From JAAZBA01 sp964461815 (GTDB taxonomy: Bacteria; Bacillota; Clostridia; Oscillospirales; QAMX01): a DNA stretch of 52,767 nt. Each line of letters opens with the position of its first letter. Positions within the stretch are counted from its first letter, which is position 1. Positions 1 to 6,481 of the stretch are shown in pieces. Location: NCBI GenBank assembly GCA_964461815.1, contig CAYWVF010000018.1:1-52767 (forward strand), written 5' to 3'. The translations under genes and the position numbers were made by a program. The notes below the pieces were generated by a model, which did not search any database, was not told where the DNA came from, and saw nothing but the letters and a program-made list of their open reading frames with translations.

Positions 1-2
1 GA

Positions 3-71
3 TTACGCAAGCTGAAGGACAGTGATAAGTTGCTGATCCTCAATCACATTAATAGATTGTCTGAAGATTAA
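3..71 (+). CDS. C-terminal end of a truncated regulator-like protein
   Basis: Only the last 22 codons are inside the window. They are rich in Lys, Leu and Asp and end in NHINRLSED before a TAA. This lysine/leucine-rich tail resembles the ends of small XRE-type regulators, but that is inference from a short stretch. The stop codon is followed at once by a strong terminator hairpin, which supports a real gene end. It belongs to the left mobile element. Confidence 0.45.
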   Translation, partial: LRKLKDSDKLLILNHINRLSED

Positions 72-106
72 ATCGGGTATGGCGGTTATGCGCTGTACCC
101 GATTTT
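71..106 (+). terminator. Rho-independent terminator
   Basis: The arms AATCGGGTA (71-79) and TACCCGATT (96-104) pair perfectly around a 16-base loop and are followed by TTTTG. The hairpin overlaps the stop of the partial gene ending at 71. Confidence 0.75.
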
Positions 107-224
107 GTTCTATCGGATGGGTGAAAATGCTTGCGTATACCGAGTAAGTGTACTAAGGGGTAAGTTGAAAATGAAAAAGCAAAAAAATGTAAAGTACCCC
201 TTCTTTTACTACATCCCCGGGGGA

Positions 225-788
225 CTACATCAATAAAGCGTGGTTAGAAATTGCCTGTTCAATTCTCTGCGGTTCAATACCAATGTATTTTTGCGTCACA
301 GCGGCACTGCTGTGCTGAAGCAAACGCTGGACAAGGGAAATATCATAGCCGTTAGCCTTATAAATCTCAGTTGCATACCATTTACGAAAGCTATGTGTGC
401 TGATTCCCTCAAAGCCGAGATAATCACAAACGATCTTCAGTTGCTTTTGCACTGCCCTTTCCGATATGGGAAATATTAAATCATTGCGGCCTATCCCATT
501 ACGCAAGCAATAGTTTTCAATATACTGCTGGATTACAAGCGGAACTGTAAACACTCTGCTTTTCCCTGTTTTCTGTTCGGTGATCTCAAGGCGGTATCTG
601 TCACCATCCCGCACAATATCACAAGGGCGCAACTTGAGTATATCGCTGATCCTGATACCAAGATTCCCTTCCAGTACAAGAGCCGTTGCAATTCGATCAT
701 TAGGACGGCAACCACAAAAGCCGCAGCGCATTGTATCAATTATTTCTCTGTATTTTTCGGTTGTTAGTGCCACGGTTTTCTTGTTCAT
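225..788 (-). CDS. Short tyrosine recombinase/integrase (catalytic domain only)
   Basis: This 187-residue protein belongs to the phage integrase (tyrosine recombinase) family. All the catalytic residues are visible in order: Arg in LGIRISDILKL, Lys in KTGKSR, His-x-x-Arg in THSFRKWYATE, His in LLQHSS and Tyr in TQKYIG. The N-terminal SAM-like core-binding domain of full integrases is missing, so it is about half the usual length. Stand-alone catalytic domains of this kind occur in integrative elements and may act as Xer-like resolvases or accessory recombinases. The start is set by GGAGGCGGGAAC just before the ATG. It lies far from either visible element end, and a serine recombinase sits at the right end, so it is probably not the enzyme that integrates this element. 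Confidence 0.85.
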   Translation of the reverse strand: MNKKTVALTTEKYREIIDTMRCGFCGCRPNDRIATALVLEGNLGIRISDILKLRPCDIVRDGDRYRLEITEQKTGKSRVFTVPLVIQQYIENYCLRNGIGRNDLIFPISERAVQKQLKIVCDYLGFEGISTHSFRKWYATEIYKANGYDISLVQRLLQHSSAAVTQKYIGIEPQRIEQAISNHALLM

Positions 789-811
789 GTTCCCGCCTCC
801 ATCTTTGAAAA

Positions 812-912
812 GTTCGTATTTTTCCGAGTAATAGTTCGTAAAATTATGTTGATTATGGAAATATCCCGAAATTACTGGATTTTACTGTTCGTATTATTTG
901 AATTATACGAAC
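812..912. repeat. Cluster of GTTCGTA heptamers upstream of the tyrosine recombinase
   Basis: GTTCGTA occurs at 812-818, 834-840 and 887-893, and inverted (TACGAAC) at 906-912, all within 100 bases of AT-rich DNA upstream of the recombinase gene. Another TACGAAC is at 3659-3665. The spacing (22, 53 and about 19 bases) suggests iterated protein-binding sites, such as recombinase arm sites or a regulator operator. No promoter can be assigned with certainty. Confidence 0.45.
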
Positions 913-914
913 TT

Positions 915-1124
915 TTATATTTTTGTCCCGTCCTCAAACTCAAAAGCAAAAATATACTTTGCTCCTAAAATAGCAGCAATCTTCTCCAAATCAGCAGTAG
1001 TAAACTTGTCGGTTTTCATTCTCTGGTTAAAGGCTTGTGGACTGCTCCCAAACTGTCTTGCTAACTCTGATTCGCTCATGTTCTTATATGCCAAAGCCAT
1101 TTTGATCTTCTGTGCATTCGTCAC
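915..1124 (-). CDS. Small XRE-family HTH regulator
   Basis: With a GTG start at 1124 (RBS GGAAG, 6 bases upstream) the protein has 69 residues. A longer ATG frame exists but lacks a ribosome site and would cover the promoter. The helix-turn-helix is seen in SESELARQFGSSPQAFNQRM, with an AQKIKMALAYKNM first helix as in Cro/CI-like proteins. A sigma-A promoter lies immediately upstream and is overlapped by a palindrome, so it probably represses itself and the facing promoter at 1237-1265. Confidence 0.8.
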   Translation of the reverse strand: MTNAQKIKMALAYKNMSESELARQFGSSPQAFNQRMKTDKFTTADLEKIAAILGAKYIFAFEFEDGTKI

Positions 1125-1146
1125 GGTATCACTTCCTTTCGAGTTG

Positions 1147-1185
1147 ATTTTACCATCAAAGCAGTTTATTGTCAAGGATATCCTT
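1147..1185 (-). promoter_or_regulatory. Promoter and operator of the small HTH gene
   Basis: Reading the minus strand, TTGACA (1170-1175) and TAAAAT (1147-1152) are separated by exactly 17 bases. A perfect palindrome AAGGATATCCTT (1174-1185) overlaps the -35 element. The same AAAGG/CCTTT half-sites appear in the facing promoter. Confidence 0.75.
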
Positions 1186-1236
1186 TATAGAAACAAAAAT
1201 ATAAGTATAAATTAAAGAAAAATCTTAAAGTCACTC

Positions 1237-1265
1237 TTGACATTATAAAGGTTTTCCTTTATAAT
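1237..1265 (+). promoter_or_regulatory. Consensus sigma-A promoter with palindromic operator
   Basis: TTGACA (1237-1242), 17 bases, TATAAT (1260-1265): a full consensus promoter. The spacer and -10 are covered by the perfect 20-base palindrome TATAAAGG-tttt-CCTTTATA (1244-1263), so repressor binding would block it directly. It drives the broken gene at 1314-1481 and probably the gene at 1571. Confidence 0.85.
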
Positions 1266-1313
1266 ATAAATATAAGGTAACACAAAGCCAAACAACCGAA
1301 GGGAGATAGAATC

Positions 1314-1481
1314 ATGAGTGCGTTGAAAAATGATAAGCGTATGCTCGTTCAGGCCAGCGGCGCAGCTTCCAAAGCAGTTGATTTGATTCTTGGTTGATGG
1401 CCAAGGCGGGGAATGCAACCGCAAACCCTGCCTATTGTCCTTGATATGGTACAGAAACTATGCGATAATTATGGACGGTGA
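1314..1481 (+). pseudogene. Frameshifted small conserved mobile-element gene
   Basis: A good RBS (GGGAG) precedes ATG 1314 but the frame stops after 27 codons (ending VDLILG). The next frame continues with MAKAGNATANPAYC, and a third frame, reached by skipping one C in TGTCCTT, gives LDMVQKLCDNYGR before TGA. The pieces join into a plausible protein of about 55 residues, so two indels have broken it. It sits behind a perfect promoter. The product is unknown. Confidence 0.6.
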
Positions 1482-1570
1482 AACCAATGTTTTGTGAATT
1501 AGCCTGTTTATTTTTCATGCTGGGCAGTAGCACTATCAAACAGAAATCCGTAGCAGTGGAGGGATGCCGC

Positions 1571-2107
1571 ATGGCAGATAACATTAATACACGGCGAACA
1601 GAGTTTTTTGCTAAAAGCCGTCAATGGCAGGAAGATATGTTTACTCTGTTTGGCACAGAGCAGCTTGCCAGCGGCAAGGATTTTCATTGGCATGAAGCAC
1701 TGGAAAAGCTGGATTTGCTGGAAGAAGGATATTTCCCTTATGCACTGACTTTTGAACCGCCTATTACGGATCAGGCTTTAGAAAAAAGCAAACTGGACGG
1801 CTTTGAGTGCAAGATTGTTCCTGCGGCAAGCGGCAAGTATGCGGATTTGTACCTGAAGCTGTCTGATGTGGAAAAATACATTGTCCATCGTAACAGCAGC
1901 GGGAACTATTACAGACCTTCCATGTATGAGCAAATGCCGCAGGAAATCAGAAACTTGTTTTACGCTGGAAAAGTGACCATTGGCGTTCCCTTCGGGCAGG
2001 ACGGTTATATACCTACTCAGGTGATGACCATTCCAGAGGCAAGGGAGTTTATGAGTGCCAAGATGGAAGAACGCTTTCAGGAATATTGGAAAAGCATCAC
2101 AAAATGA
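1571..2107 (+). CDS. Hypothetical mobile-element protein
   Basis: The protein has 178 residues from ATG 1571, chosen because GGAGGG lies 8 bases upstream; a longer frame starting at 1478 has no ribosome site. It is acidic and aromatic-rich (MFTLFGTEQL near the start, VTIGVPFGQDGYIPTQ near residue 145), with no signal peptide or membrane segment. I do not recognise the family. It lies downstream of the consensus promoter at 1237 and ends before a bidirectional terminator. The codon use is like the rest of the element. Confidence 0.7.
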   Translation: MADNINTRRTEFFAKSRQWQEDMFTLFGTEQLASGKDFHWHEALEKLDLLEEGYFPYALTFEPPITDQALEKSKLDGFECKIVPAASGKYADLYLKLSDVEKYIVHRNSSGNYYRPSMYEQMPQEIRNLFYAGKVTIGVPFGQDGYIPTQVMTIPEAREFMSAKMEERFQEYWKSITK

Positions 2108-2132
2108 CAGACAGTTGTTTGAAAGAAAATAT

Positions 2133-2171
2133 AAAAGCCGCTTCCCACACAATTACAGGGGGGCGGCTTTT
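2133..2171. terminator. Bidirectional terminator
   Basis: AAAAGCCGC (2133-2141) pairs with GCGGCTTTT (2163-2171). It stands between convergent genes 1571-2107 (+) and 2216-2785 (-) and gives a U-run in both directions. Confidence 0.75.
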
Positions 2172-2215
2172 AAGCATATATACACCAATTAATTGATTGG
2201 TATTTTAGTGAAAAA

Positions 2216-2785
2216 TCAATATAATTCTTGAAGCTCACTATCATTACTAATGAAAGCATGAAGCTGTTGTTCCTTTTTGCGATCCTCAACCCATGCTTGC
2301 AGGGCAGCAGCAATAATACTGACAAACAGATCATCATTTGCAATATCTTCTGGATTATCTGCCTTCGCAACTGATTTAAACAATAAATCAAGGTATTGCG
2401 GGGAATGCGAATCCAGAATAGAAAAAAACTTCTTGATTAACGGTACTTTTTGCGGATCAGCGATACACTTTTCCATTCTTTGTAATAAATACTGATAATC
2501 AAGACTATTGGTATCATTCTGCGAACCATCACTCAAAAAACCATTGTCGTATGCGTCCATCTGCCATTTTGCATACTGTATCTCATCCATCTGTTGTTGA
2601 GTAATTTCTGAATCGAAGTATTCTGCATCAAGACCAAAATACGCAGCCAATTCTTTAACTCTTTTATCTGGAATCCGTTGTTTCTTTTCCCATGCACTTA
2701 CTACCTGATTACTAACACCAAGGGCAGTTGCAATATCATTTAGAGATTTGCCATACAAATTTCTGATATATGCAAGACCTTTCAT
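2216..2785 (-). CDS. XRE-family transcriptional regulator
   Basis: This is a 189-residue protein. The N-terminal HTH (residues 1-50) contains SLNDIATALGVSNQVVSAWE, followed by IPDKRVKELAAYFGLDAEYF, a typical XRE/Cro DNA-binding domain. The C-terminal part is helical, with no recognisable enzymatic motif. The start ATG at 2785 has GAGGTGATTCT before it. Its own promoter shares a perfect inverted repeat with the divergent promoter at 2843-2871, so autoregulation is likely. Confidence 0.85.
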   Translation of the reverse strand: MKGLAYIRNLYGKSLNDIATALGVSNQVVSAWEKKQRIPDKRVKELAAYFGLDAEYFDSEITQQQMDEIQYAKWQMDAYDNGFLSDGSQNDTNSLDYQYLLQRMEKCIADPQKVPLIKKFFSILDSHSPQYLDLLFKSVAKADNPEDIANDDLFVSIIAAALQAWVEDRKKEQQLHAFISNDSELQELY

Positions 2786-2803
2786 AGAATCACCTCAGCA
2801 TAT

Positions 2804-2871
2804 ATAATACATAGAAAATTGGAAAAAGTCAATAAAAACAGGTTGACTTTTTCCTCGTAATGATCTATAAT
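2804..2871. promoter_or_regulatory. Divergent promoters sharing a perfect inverted-repeat operator
   Basis: Minus-strand promoter: TTGACT (2827-2832), 17 bases, TATTAT (2804-2809). Plus-strand promoter: TTGACT (2843-2848), 17 bases, TATAAT (2866-2871). The two -35 boxes lie in the arms of a perfect 12-base inverted repeat, GGAAAAAGTCAA (2821-2832) and TTGACTTTTTCC (2843-2854), separated by 10 bases. Binding there would shut both promoters. Confidence 0.85.
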
Positions 2872-2920
2872 GAGGTTGGTTGGAAATCTCCAATAAGAAC
2901 AAGTTGGATGCTTGCGTTTA

Positions 2921-3022
2921 ATGGTAAGAGGTGAGTTTGCAGCTCGACAACACAGCCTATGGCTGGTTGCCTTCACTGTCATTCGCATTGCCTACGGCAA
3001 TACTCATGAATATAATAAATGA
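2921..3022 (+). CDS. Possible 33-residue peptide behind the divergent promoter
   Basis: This short frame starts MVRGEFAARQHSLWL and ends HEYNK. It follows the plus-strand promoter at 2843-2871, but the ribosome site before its ATG is weak. It may be a remnant or an untranslated part of a longer leader. No family was recognised. Confidence 0.25.
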   Translation: MVRGEFAARQHSLWLVAFTVIRIAYGNTHEYNK

Positions 3023-3109
3023 CCATGTTTATGGTGTTTTATATTTTTGCCCTTTTTGAAAAGAGGCTGAAAAGTCCAATTTGATGGTGTTTTGGCGGGA
3101 TTTTTGCGT

Positions 3110-3158
3110 GTACCATTTTTCCATAATAAGTATATATATTATTATGGCCTTTTGGTAC
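3110..3158. repeat. Long imperfect inverted repeat in an intergenic stretch
   Basis: GTACCA...CCATAATAA (3110-3129) pairs with TTATTATGG...TGGTAC (3139-3158) around an AT-rich loop. It lies in the 3023-3313 stretch, which otherwise shows no gene. It could be a recombination or transfer site, or a strong hairpin in an RNA. There is no U-run typical of a terminator. Confidence 0.5.
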
Positions 3159-3313
3159 ATAGGCAAACACGCCGAAATGGACATAAGCATGGAGATTTCA
3201 AGCATTTTCATCAAGGGAGCAACTGCGGTATAAAAGAAGGAGGGAGCGAAAACAGGGGATTGAAATTTGAATATCACAATATAACTAGATAAAGCGGCTG
3301 ATTTGGATTTCAT

Positions 3314-3472
3314 ATGATGTATACCATCGAAATGCAATCGGAAAATTCCCATAAATACGGCACTTTCAGCCTTTATGATGGGTGTGAAACTGCGGTTATT
3401 AATCAATCGCCGTCTAAAAAATTATTTCAAGTAGAACAGATACAAGGAAAAGTAACAGATAAGACAAGTTGA
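3314..3472 (+). CDS. Hypothetical 52-residue protein
   Basis: Two in-frame ATGs (3314, 3317) open a frame that begins MMYTIEMQSENSHKYGTFSL and ends VTDKTS. There is no clear ribosome site (GGATTT only), so expression is doubtful. It may be the remnant of a larger mobile-element gene. From 3473 to 3660 I see no gene. Confidence 0.3.
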   Translation: MMYTIEMQSENSHKYGTFSLYDGCETAVINQSPSKKLFQVEQIQGKVTDKTS

Positions 3473-3660
3473 AGAGATTGGAAAAGTTATAGTTATCTAA
3501 ATAAGAATAATCGCCCACTTCGTTGTATTTGGCTTAACATATACAAGGCATATAAAGAATAACAAGATTATCGTACTCCACAAGAAAACGAAACTCCACA
3601 AGATCATGTAATAGGACAAGTCTGTAAAATCATAGACTTCAACGTGGAGGGGGCGATAAT

Positions 3661-3852
3661 ACGAACTTACTTATTAGTACAGACAAAATCCAATTACCGA
3701 GATCGCAAAAAATTGCGTTTGAAAATATTTTGAAGATTGGCATCCTGAAAGATTTGCACCGTGAAGGTATGCTTTCTGATATACAGCTAAACACATTGGT
3801 ATCCAGAATCCAAGGGCAGAGCAACAGGCTATCTCCAATGGCTGTTGTATAA
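3661..3852 (+). CDS. SHOCT-like small protein with a non-standard start
   Basis: The open frame gives 63 residues. It contains ILKDLHREGMLSDIQLNTLV, the short helical pattern (Leu-x-x-Leu-His-x-x-Gly-hydrophobic) of SHOCT-type C-terminal domains that often precede serine recombinases in such elements. A strong GGAGGGGG site lies at 3646-3653, but the codon where ATG is expected is ACG (3661-3663), and no ATG, GTG or TTG occurs upstream in frame. It is either initiated at ACG/ATA poorly or inactivated by a start-codon mutation. It lies 30 bases before the recombinase gene. Confidence 0.5.
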   Translation, partial: TNLLISTDKIQLPRSQKIAFENILKIGILKDLHREGMLSDIQLNTLVSRIQGQSNRLSPMAVV

Positions 3853-3882
3853 GCACGAAGAAGTACATTGGGGGTATTGCAA

Positions 3883-5571
3883 ATGAGAAGTAAAACAACG
3901 ACACTACCAACGATAGGCATATTTGATTTTTCAAACATTTCAACAACAAAAAAACTTCGTGTCTGCGCCTATTGCCGTGTCAGTACGGACAAGGATGATC
4001 AGACCAACAGCTACGAAAGTCAGGTCAAATATTTTACCGATTACATACAGCAGCATAGCGAATGGAAGTTTGTAGGCATATATGCAGATGAAGGAATTTC
4101 AGGTACTACCACAAAGAAACGTGTCCATTTTAATCAGATGATTGCAGATGCAGAAAACGGCCTGATTGATTTGATACTTACCAAAGAAGTTAGCCGTTTT
4201 GCAAGAAATACGGTGGACACGCTTTCTATAACCCGATCTCTGAAAAAGAAGAACATCTACGTCTATTTTATGAATGACAACATTAATACCGAAGATAATG
4301 ATGGGGAATTGCGGTTATCGTTAATGGCAACGATTGCGCAGGACGAGAGCCGCAAAACCTCAGAGCGGGTAAAATGGGGACAAAAGCGACAGATGGAGAA
4401 GGGTGTTGTATTTGGGCGTGATATGATAGGCTACAAGGTGGAGAAAGGAAAACTCTATTTAAAAGAGGATGAAGCGGAAATAGTAAGACTCATATTTCAC
4501 AAATTTGTGAATGAGGGAAAGGGTACACATATAATCGCACGAGAACTTAGGGAATCCGGGATTCGCCCAATGCGTGTGCGGGAGTGGTCAAATACCGTGA
4601 TTCTTCGTATGCTCCGAAACGAAAAATATGTCGGTGATCTCTGCCAAAAAAAGACATATACGCCTGATTATCTGGATCATGCTAAAAAGTATAATCGTGG
4701 GGCAGAAGAAAAGGTGTATATTAGAGATCATCATCCAGAAATAGCCATTATAGACCGAGATACATGGGATCGTACTCAAGCTGAACTTGCCAGACGTTCA
4801 CCGTCAGACGATATTAAAGCAAAGCATTCAAATAGATACTGGTGCAGCGGAAAGTTACGTTGCGGGATATGCGGAAGTCGCTTCGTCAGCCGCACGAAAG
4901 AATTAAAGAATGGGGAAGTTTATAAAGCGTGGCGGTGTCATGAAGCGGCAAGATATGGATTGCCTAAGTCTGATCCATACGGTAATCAGATTGGTTGTGA
5001 AGGTAAGTCAATAGCAGATAAGACACTAAAAACTTTAGTAGCCTATGCAATCAATACCATAATTGCGGACAAGGAATCCATAAAGCAGCAACTTGTTCAG
5101 AGTATCAAAGAAGTCTTGAATGATGCACCGCAAATTATTGATGTAAAAAGGTTGGAGAAAGAGATTGAAAAACTGAAGAAAAAGAAATTAAAGATTATTG
5201 ACCTTGCCGCTGATGGTCTTATATCTACGGCAGACATGAAAGCGCAAAACCAAATGTACTCTGCGGAAATTGATGCGCTTACAGAACGAATAGCCAATGC
5301 AGAAAGGGAAAATATCATTCAAACTTCCCACGCTAAGGAAATTGAAAAGTATATCCAGCGCATAGACGAGTTATTAACCTTTGATGATAGCAGTGAGCAA
5401 ACATTTCACGAAGCATTGAAAAAAGCCATTGTTTACAACGATGGGTGCATTGATATTTACCTAAACTTTGTGCCGTTTGGATTTCGATTTGTATACAGGA
5501 CTCATGGAAAACTGGACTTTTTTACGGTTGAAATTGAGTCCTGCCAAATCATAACCTCAGATGCGCAATAA
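3883..5571 (+). CDS. Large serine recombinase of the left element
   Basis: This site-specific recombinase has about 562 residues from ATG 3883 (GGGGG eight bases upstream; a TTG at 3868 would add five residues). The resolvase catalytic domain carries Ser in CAYCRVSTDKDDQ, followed by YADEGISGT and the Arg-containing TKEVSRFARN. The recombinase domain (near KWGQKRQMEKG to DDIKAKHS) and a zinc ribbon (CGICGSRF ... WRCHEA) follow. A coiled-coil (VKRLEKEIEKLKKKKLKI) lies near residue 430. The gene ends only about 15-20 bases from the point where cotJC codons resume, so this enzyme very likely integrated the element into cotJC at the TDIG codons. The spoIVCA and TndX families share this build. Confidence 0.95.
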   Translation: MRSKTTTLPTIGIFDFSNISTTKKLRVCAYCRVSTDKDDQTNSYESQVKYFTDYIQQHSEWKFVGIYADEGISGTTTKKRVHFNQMIADAENGLIDLILTKEVSRFARNTVDTLSITRSLKKKNIYVYFMNDNINTEDNDGELRLSLMATIAQDESRKTSERVKWGQKRQMEKGVVFGRDMIGYKVEKGKLYLKEDEAEIVRLIFHKFVNEGKGTHIIARELRESGIRPMRVREWSNTVILRMLRNEKYVGDLCQKKTYTPDYLDHAKKYNRGAEEKVYIRDHHPEIAIIDRDTWDRTQAELARRSPSDDIKAKHSNRYWCSGKLRCGICGSRFVSRTKELKNGEVYKAWRCHEAARYGLPKSDPYGNQIGCEGKSIADKTLKTLVAYAINTIIADKESIKQQLVQSIKEVLNDAPQIIDVKRLEKEIEKLKKKKLKIIDLAADGLISTADMKAQNQMYSAEIDALTERIANAERENIIQTSHAKEIEKYIQRIDELLTFDDSSEQTFHEALKKAIVYNDGCIDIYLNFVPFGFRFVYRTHGKLDFFTVEIESCQIITSDAQ

Positions 5572-5685
5572 CGATACAGACATACCTATATCTGTTAATA
5601 CTCCTGCCACTTCCTTATACGGCATACTGTAACGTTGACTGAGATATCTCTGCGACGCAGCCAGCTCACCGTCCGTCCCGCCGGG
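5557..5685 (-). pseudogene. cotJC: Internal fragment of spore coat gene cotJC
   Basis: On the minus strand, codons from GGC (5680-5682) read GGTDGELAASQRYLSQRYS and continue MPYKEVAGVLTDIG. This is the continuation of CotJC (manganese-catalase-like spore coat protein), whose family reads GG-x-DGELAASLRYLSQRY...LLTDIGTEELAHLE. After TDIG (5584-5595) the frame leaves the family and stops at 5557-5559, inside the end of the left element's recombinase gene. The preceding CotJC codons lie 33.4 kb away at 39055-39153, and the following ones should lie left of this window. The fragment has no start codon and cannot be expressed alone. Confidence 0.9.
5671..5683. other. Prophage attachment site, left copy
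   Basis: GTCCGTCCCGCCG here is repeated exactly at 39055-39067. To its left is cotJC; to its right the phage flank CTTCAAAAGGATAT mirrors the TTCAAAAGGGTAT flank read outward at the other end. The 13 bases encode the G-G-T-D codons of CotJC on the minus strand, so excision restores the frame. Confidence 0.92.
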
Positions 5686-5742
5686 CTTCAAAAGGATATG
5701 TTGGGTTAGGGTAGCTGGGGTTGGGAGTTATGGGTAGGAAAA

Positions 5743-5775
5743 GGCAGCGGCGGAGGGACTCCGTCGCTGCCTTTT
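5743..5775. terminator. Strong bidirectional terminator at the prophage edge
   Basis: A 13-base-pair stem (5743-5755 with 5759-5771, one G-U pair) closes a 3-base loop. It is followed by TTTTC on the plus strand and preceded by GGAAAA, so it also works leftward after the gene ending at 5800. It insulates the phage from the disrupted coat gene. Confidence 0.85.
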
Positions 5776-5799
5776 CTCGATAGCAATCACTTTTTAAGC

Positions 5800-6000
5800 T
5801 CACTTTTTCTCGCTTTGCAGAGTGCTGTGGGACGCACAATACTCTGCAATGAACCTCTTTATCTCCGTTGTAGGCGTTGTTTCGTTAGCCTTACAAGCGC
5901 TCTTGAACTCCTCCAGCTGCTCCGGGCGGAGGTCAAACGCAAATCGAGCATAATGCGCTCGAATATGCCTTTGCTGAGCTGAATAATTCTTTTCACTCAT
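5800..6000 (-). CDS. Ribbon-helix-helix protein, cassette copy 1 (gene C1)
   Basis: A 66-residue protein from ATG 6000, preceded by GGAGGAAGTAGAAC. The stretch RFAFDLRPEQLEEFKSACKA followed by a helix (TPTTEIKRFIAEYCAS) matches the beta-alpha-alpha layout of Arc/CopG-type DNA-binding proteins. It starts four bases after the small membrane peptide gene at 6005-6091 and ends at the strong terminator. It is a diverged paralogue of the protein at 6555-6740 (both begin MSEK). It is probably the DNA-binding member of a three-gene operon read leftward from 6307-6335. Confidence 0.7.
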   Translation of the reverse strand: MSEKNYSAQQRHIRAHYARFAFDLRPEQLEEFKSACKANETTPTTEIKRFIAEYCASHSTLQSEKK

Positions 6001-6004
6001 TGTT

Positions 6005-6091
6005 CTACTTCCTCCGTTTCGCAGATAATATGATGGATATGATCGACAATGTGATGCTGATCGCAAGAAGAATATATATTACTGTATCCAT
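6005..6091 (-). CDS. 28-residue single-pass membrane peptide, cassette copy 1 (gene B1)
   Basis: The ATG at 6091 opens a frame made of one hydrophobic helix (VIYILLAISITLSIISIIL) and a basic tail SAKRRK. Hydrophobic peptides ending in Lys/Arg are the usual shape of small membrane toxins or regulators. The ribosome site is weak (CAGG), but the gene sits directly between A1 and C1, and the same position in the second cassette copy holds a like peptide with a strong site, which supports it. Confidence 0.5.
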   Translation of the reverse strand: MDTVIYILLAISITLSIISIILSAKRRK

Positions 6092-6135
6092 AACCTGTTG
6101 ACGTTAAGCATTTTTTGTGTTATAATTTTTATTGT

Positions 6136-6156
6136 TAGGGGGGATTGCTCCCCCGT
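6136..6156 (-). promoter_or_regulatory. Intercistronic hairpin after A1
   Basis: A G-rich/C-rich stem (GGGGGG at 6138-6143 with CTCCCCC at 6148-6154) begins three bases after the A1 stop. It lacks a U-run, so it is more likely an RNA-stability or partial-termination element than a full terminator. The second cassette has a hairpin in the same place. Confidence 0.55.
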
Positions 6157-6158
6157 CA

Positions 6159-6287
6159 TCACCTTGCGGCTTTTTCTACTATAAGTAGAATCGCCATCGC
6201 AAGATTCAGAACTGCGGTAATAAGATTGATTACGTTTGTTGCACGCTCGATCTTATTGCCGTTTTTCTTTTTCCTCTTTCTGCTCAA
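6159..6287 (-). CDS. 42-residue basic-hydrophobic peptide, cassette copy 1 (gene A1)
   Basis: It starts with TTG at 6287 behind a near-perfect AAAGGAGGTAAGGACG site. The N-terminus is strongly basic (MSRKRKKKNGNKIE), followed by one hydrophobic helix (VINLITAVLNLAMAILLIVE). It is a paralogue of the 39-residue peptide at 6951-7070, and each has its own consensus promoter. The family was not recognised. The size and layout resemble type I toxin or holin-like peptides, but function is inference. Confidence 0.6.
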   Translation of the reverse strand: MSRKRKKKNGNKIERATNVINLITAVLNLAMAILLIVEKAAR

Positions 6288-6306
6288 CGTCCTTACCTCC
6301 TTTCTG

Positions 6307-6335
6307 ATATTATCATATACTTGAGTATATGTCAA
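6307..6335 (-). promoter_or_regulatory. Sigma-A promoter of cassette copy 1 with palindromic operator
   Basis: TTGACA (6330-6335), 17 bases, TAATAT (6307-6312) on the minus strand. The palindrome CATATACTTGAGTATATG (6314-6331) fills the spacer, the right place for repression, possibly by the ribbon-helix-helix product of the same operon. Confidence 0.85.
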
Positions 6336-6391
6336 TAGTTTTTTCCAAAAAAGTAAAAAATTTAAAAATAAAATGCCGTAAAAATTTTCCT

Positions 6392-6480
6392 ATCCTGCCC
6401 TGGCTCAACCTTGAAGCAGAACGGACAGGCGTGAATTTTCCGCCGTCCTGCAAGCAGTACAGAACAAATTGCATATAACA
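6392..6480 (+). pseudogene. Remnant of a hicB 3' end
   Basis: This stretch matches the end of the hicB gene at 23726-24145 (codons for PSWLNYEAERAGVNFSAVLQ to LHITK). Here it reads LPWLNLEAERTGVNF, then loses frame by a missing base in the TTTTTCC run and has an internal deletion. It has no start and no promoter. It lies between the two cassette copies and is followed by CATATAACAAAA and a hairpin (6482-6509), as the intact hicB is. Confidence 0.8.
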
Positions 6481-6481
6481 A

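Noticed and set aside
225..788. Integrase of the left element
   Set aside because: It lies inside the element and lacks an arm-binding domain, while the serine recombinase at 3883-5571 sits at the junction with cotJC.
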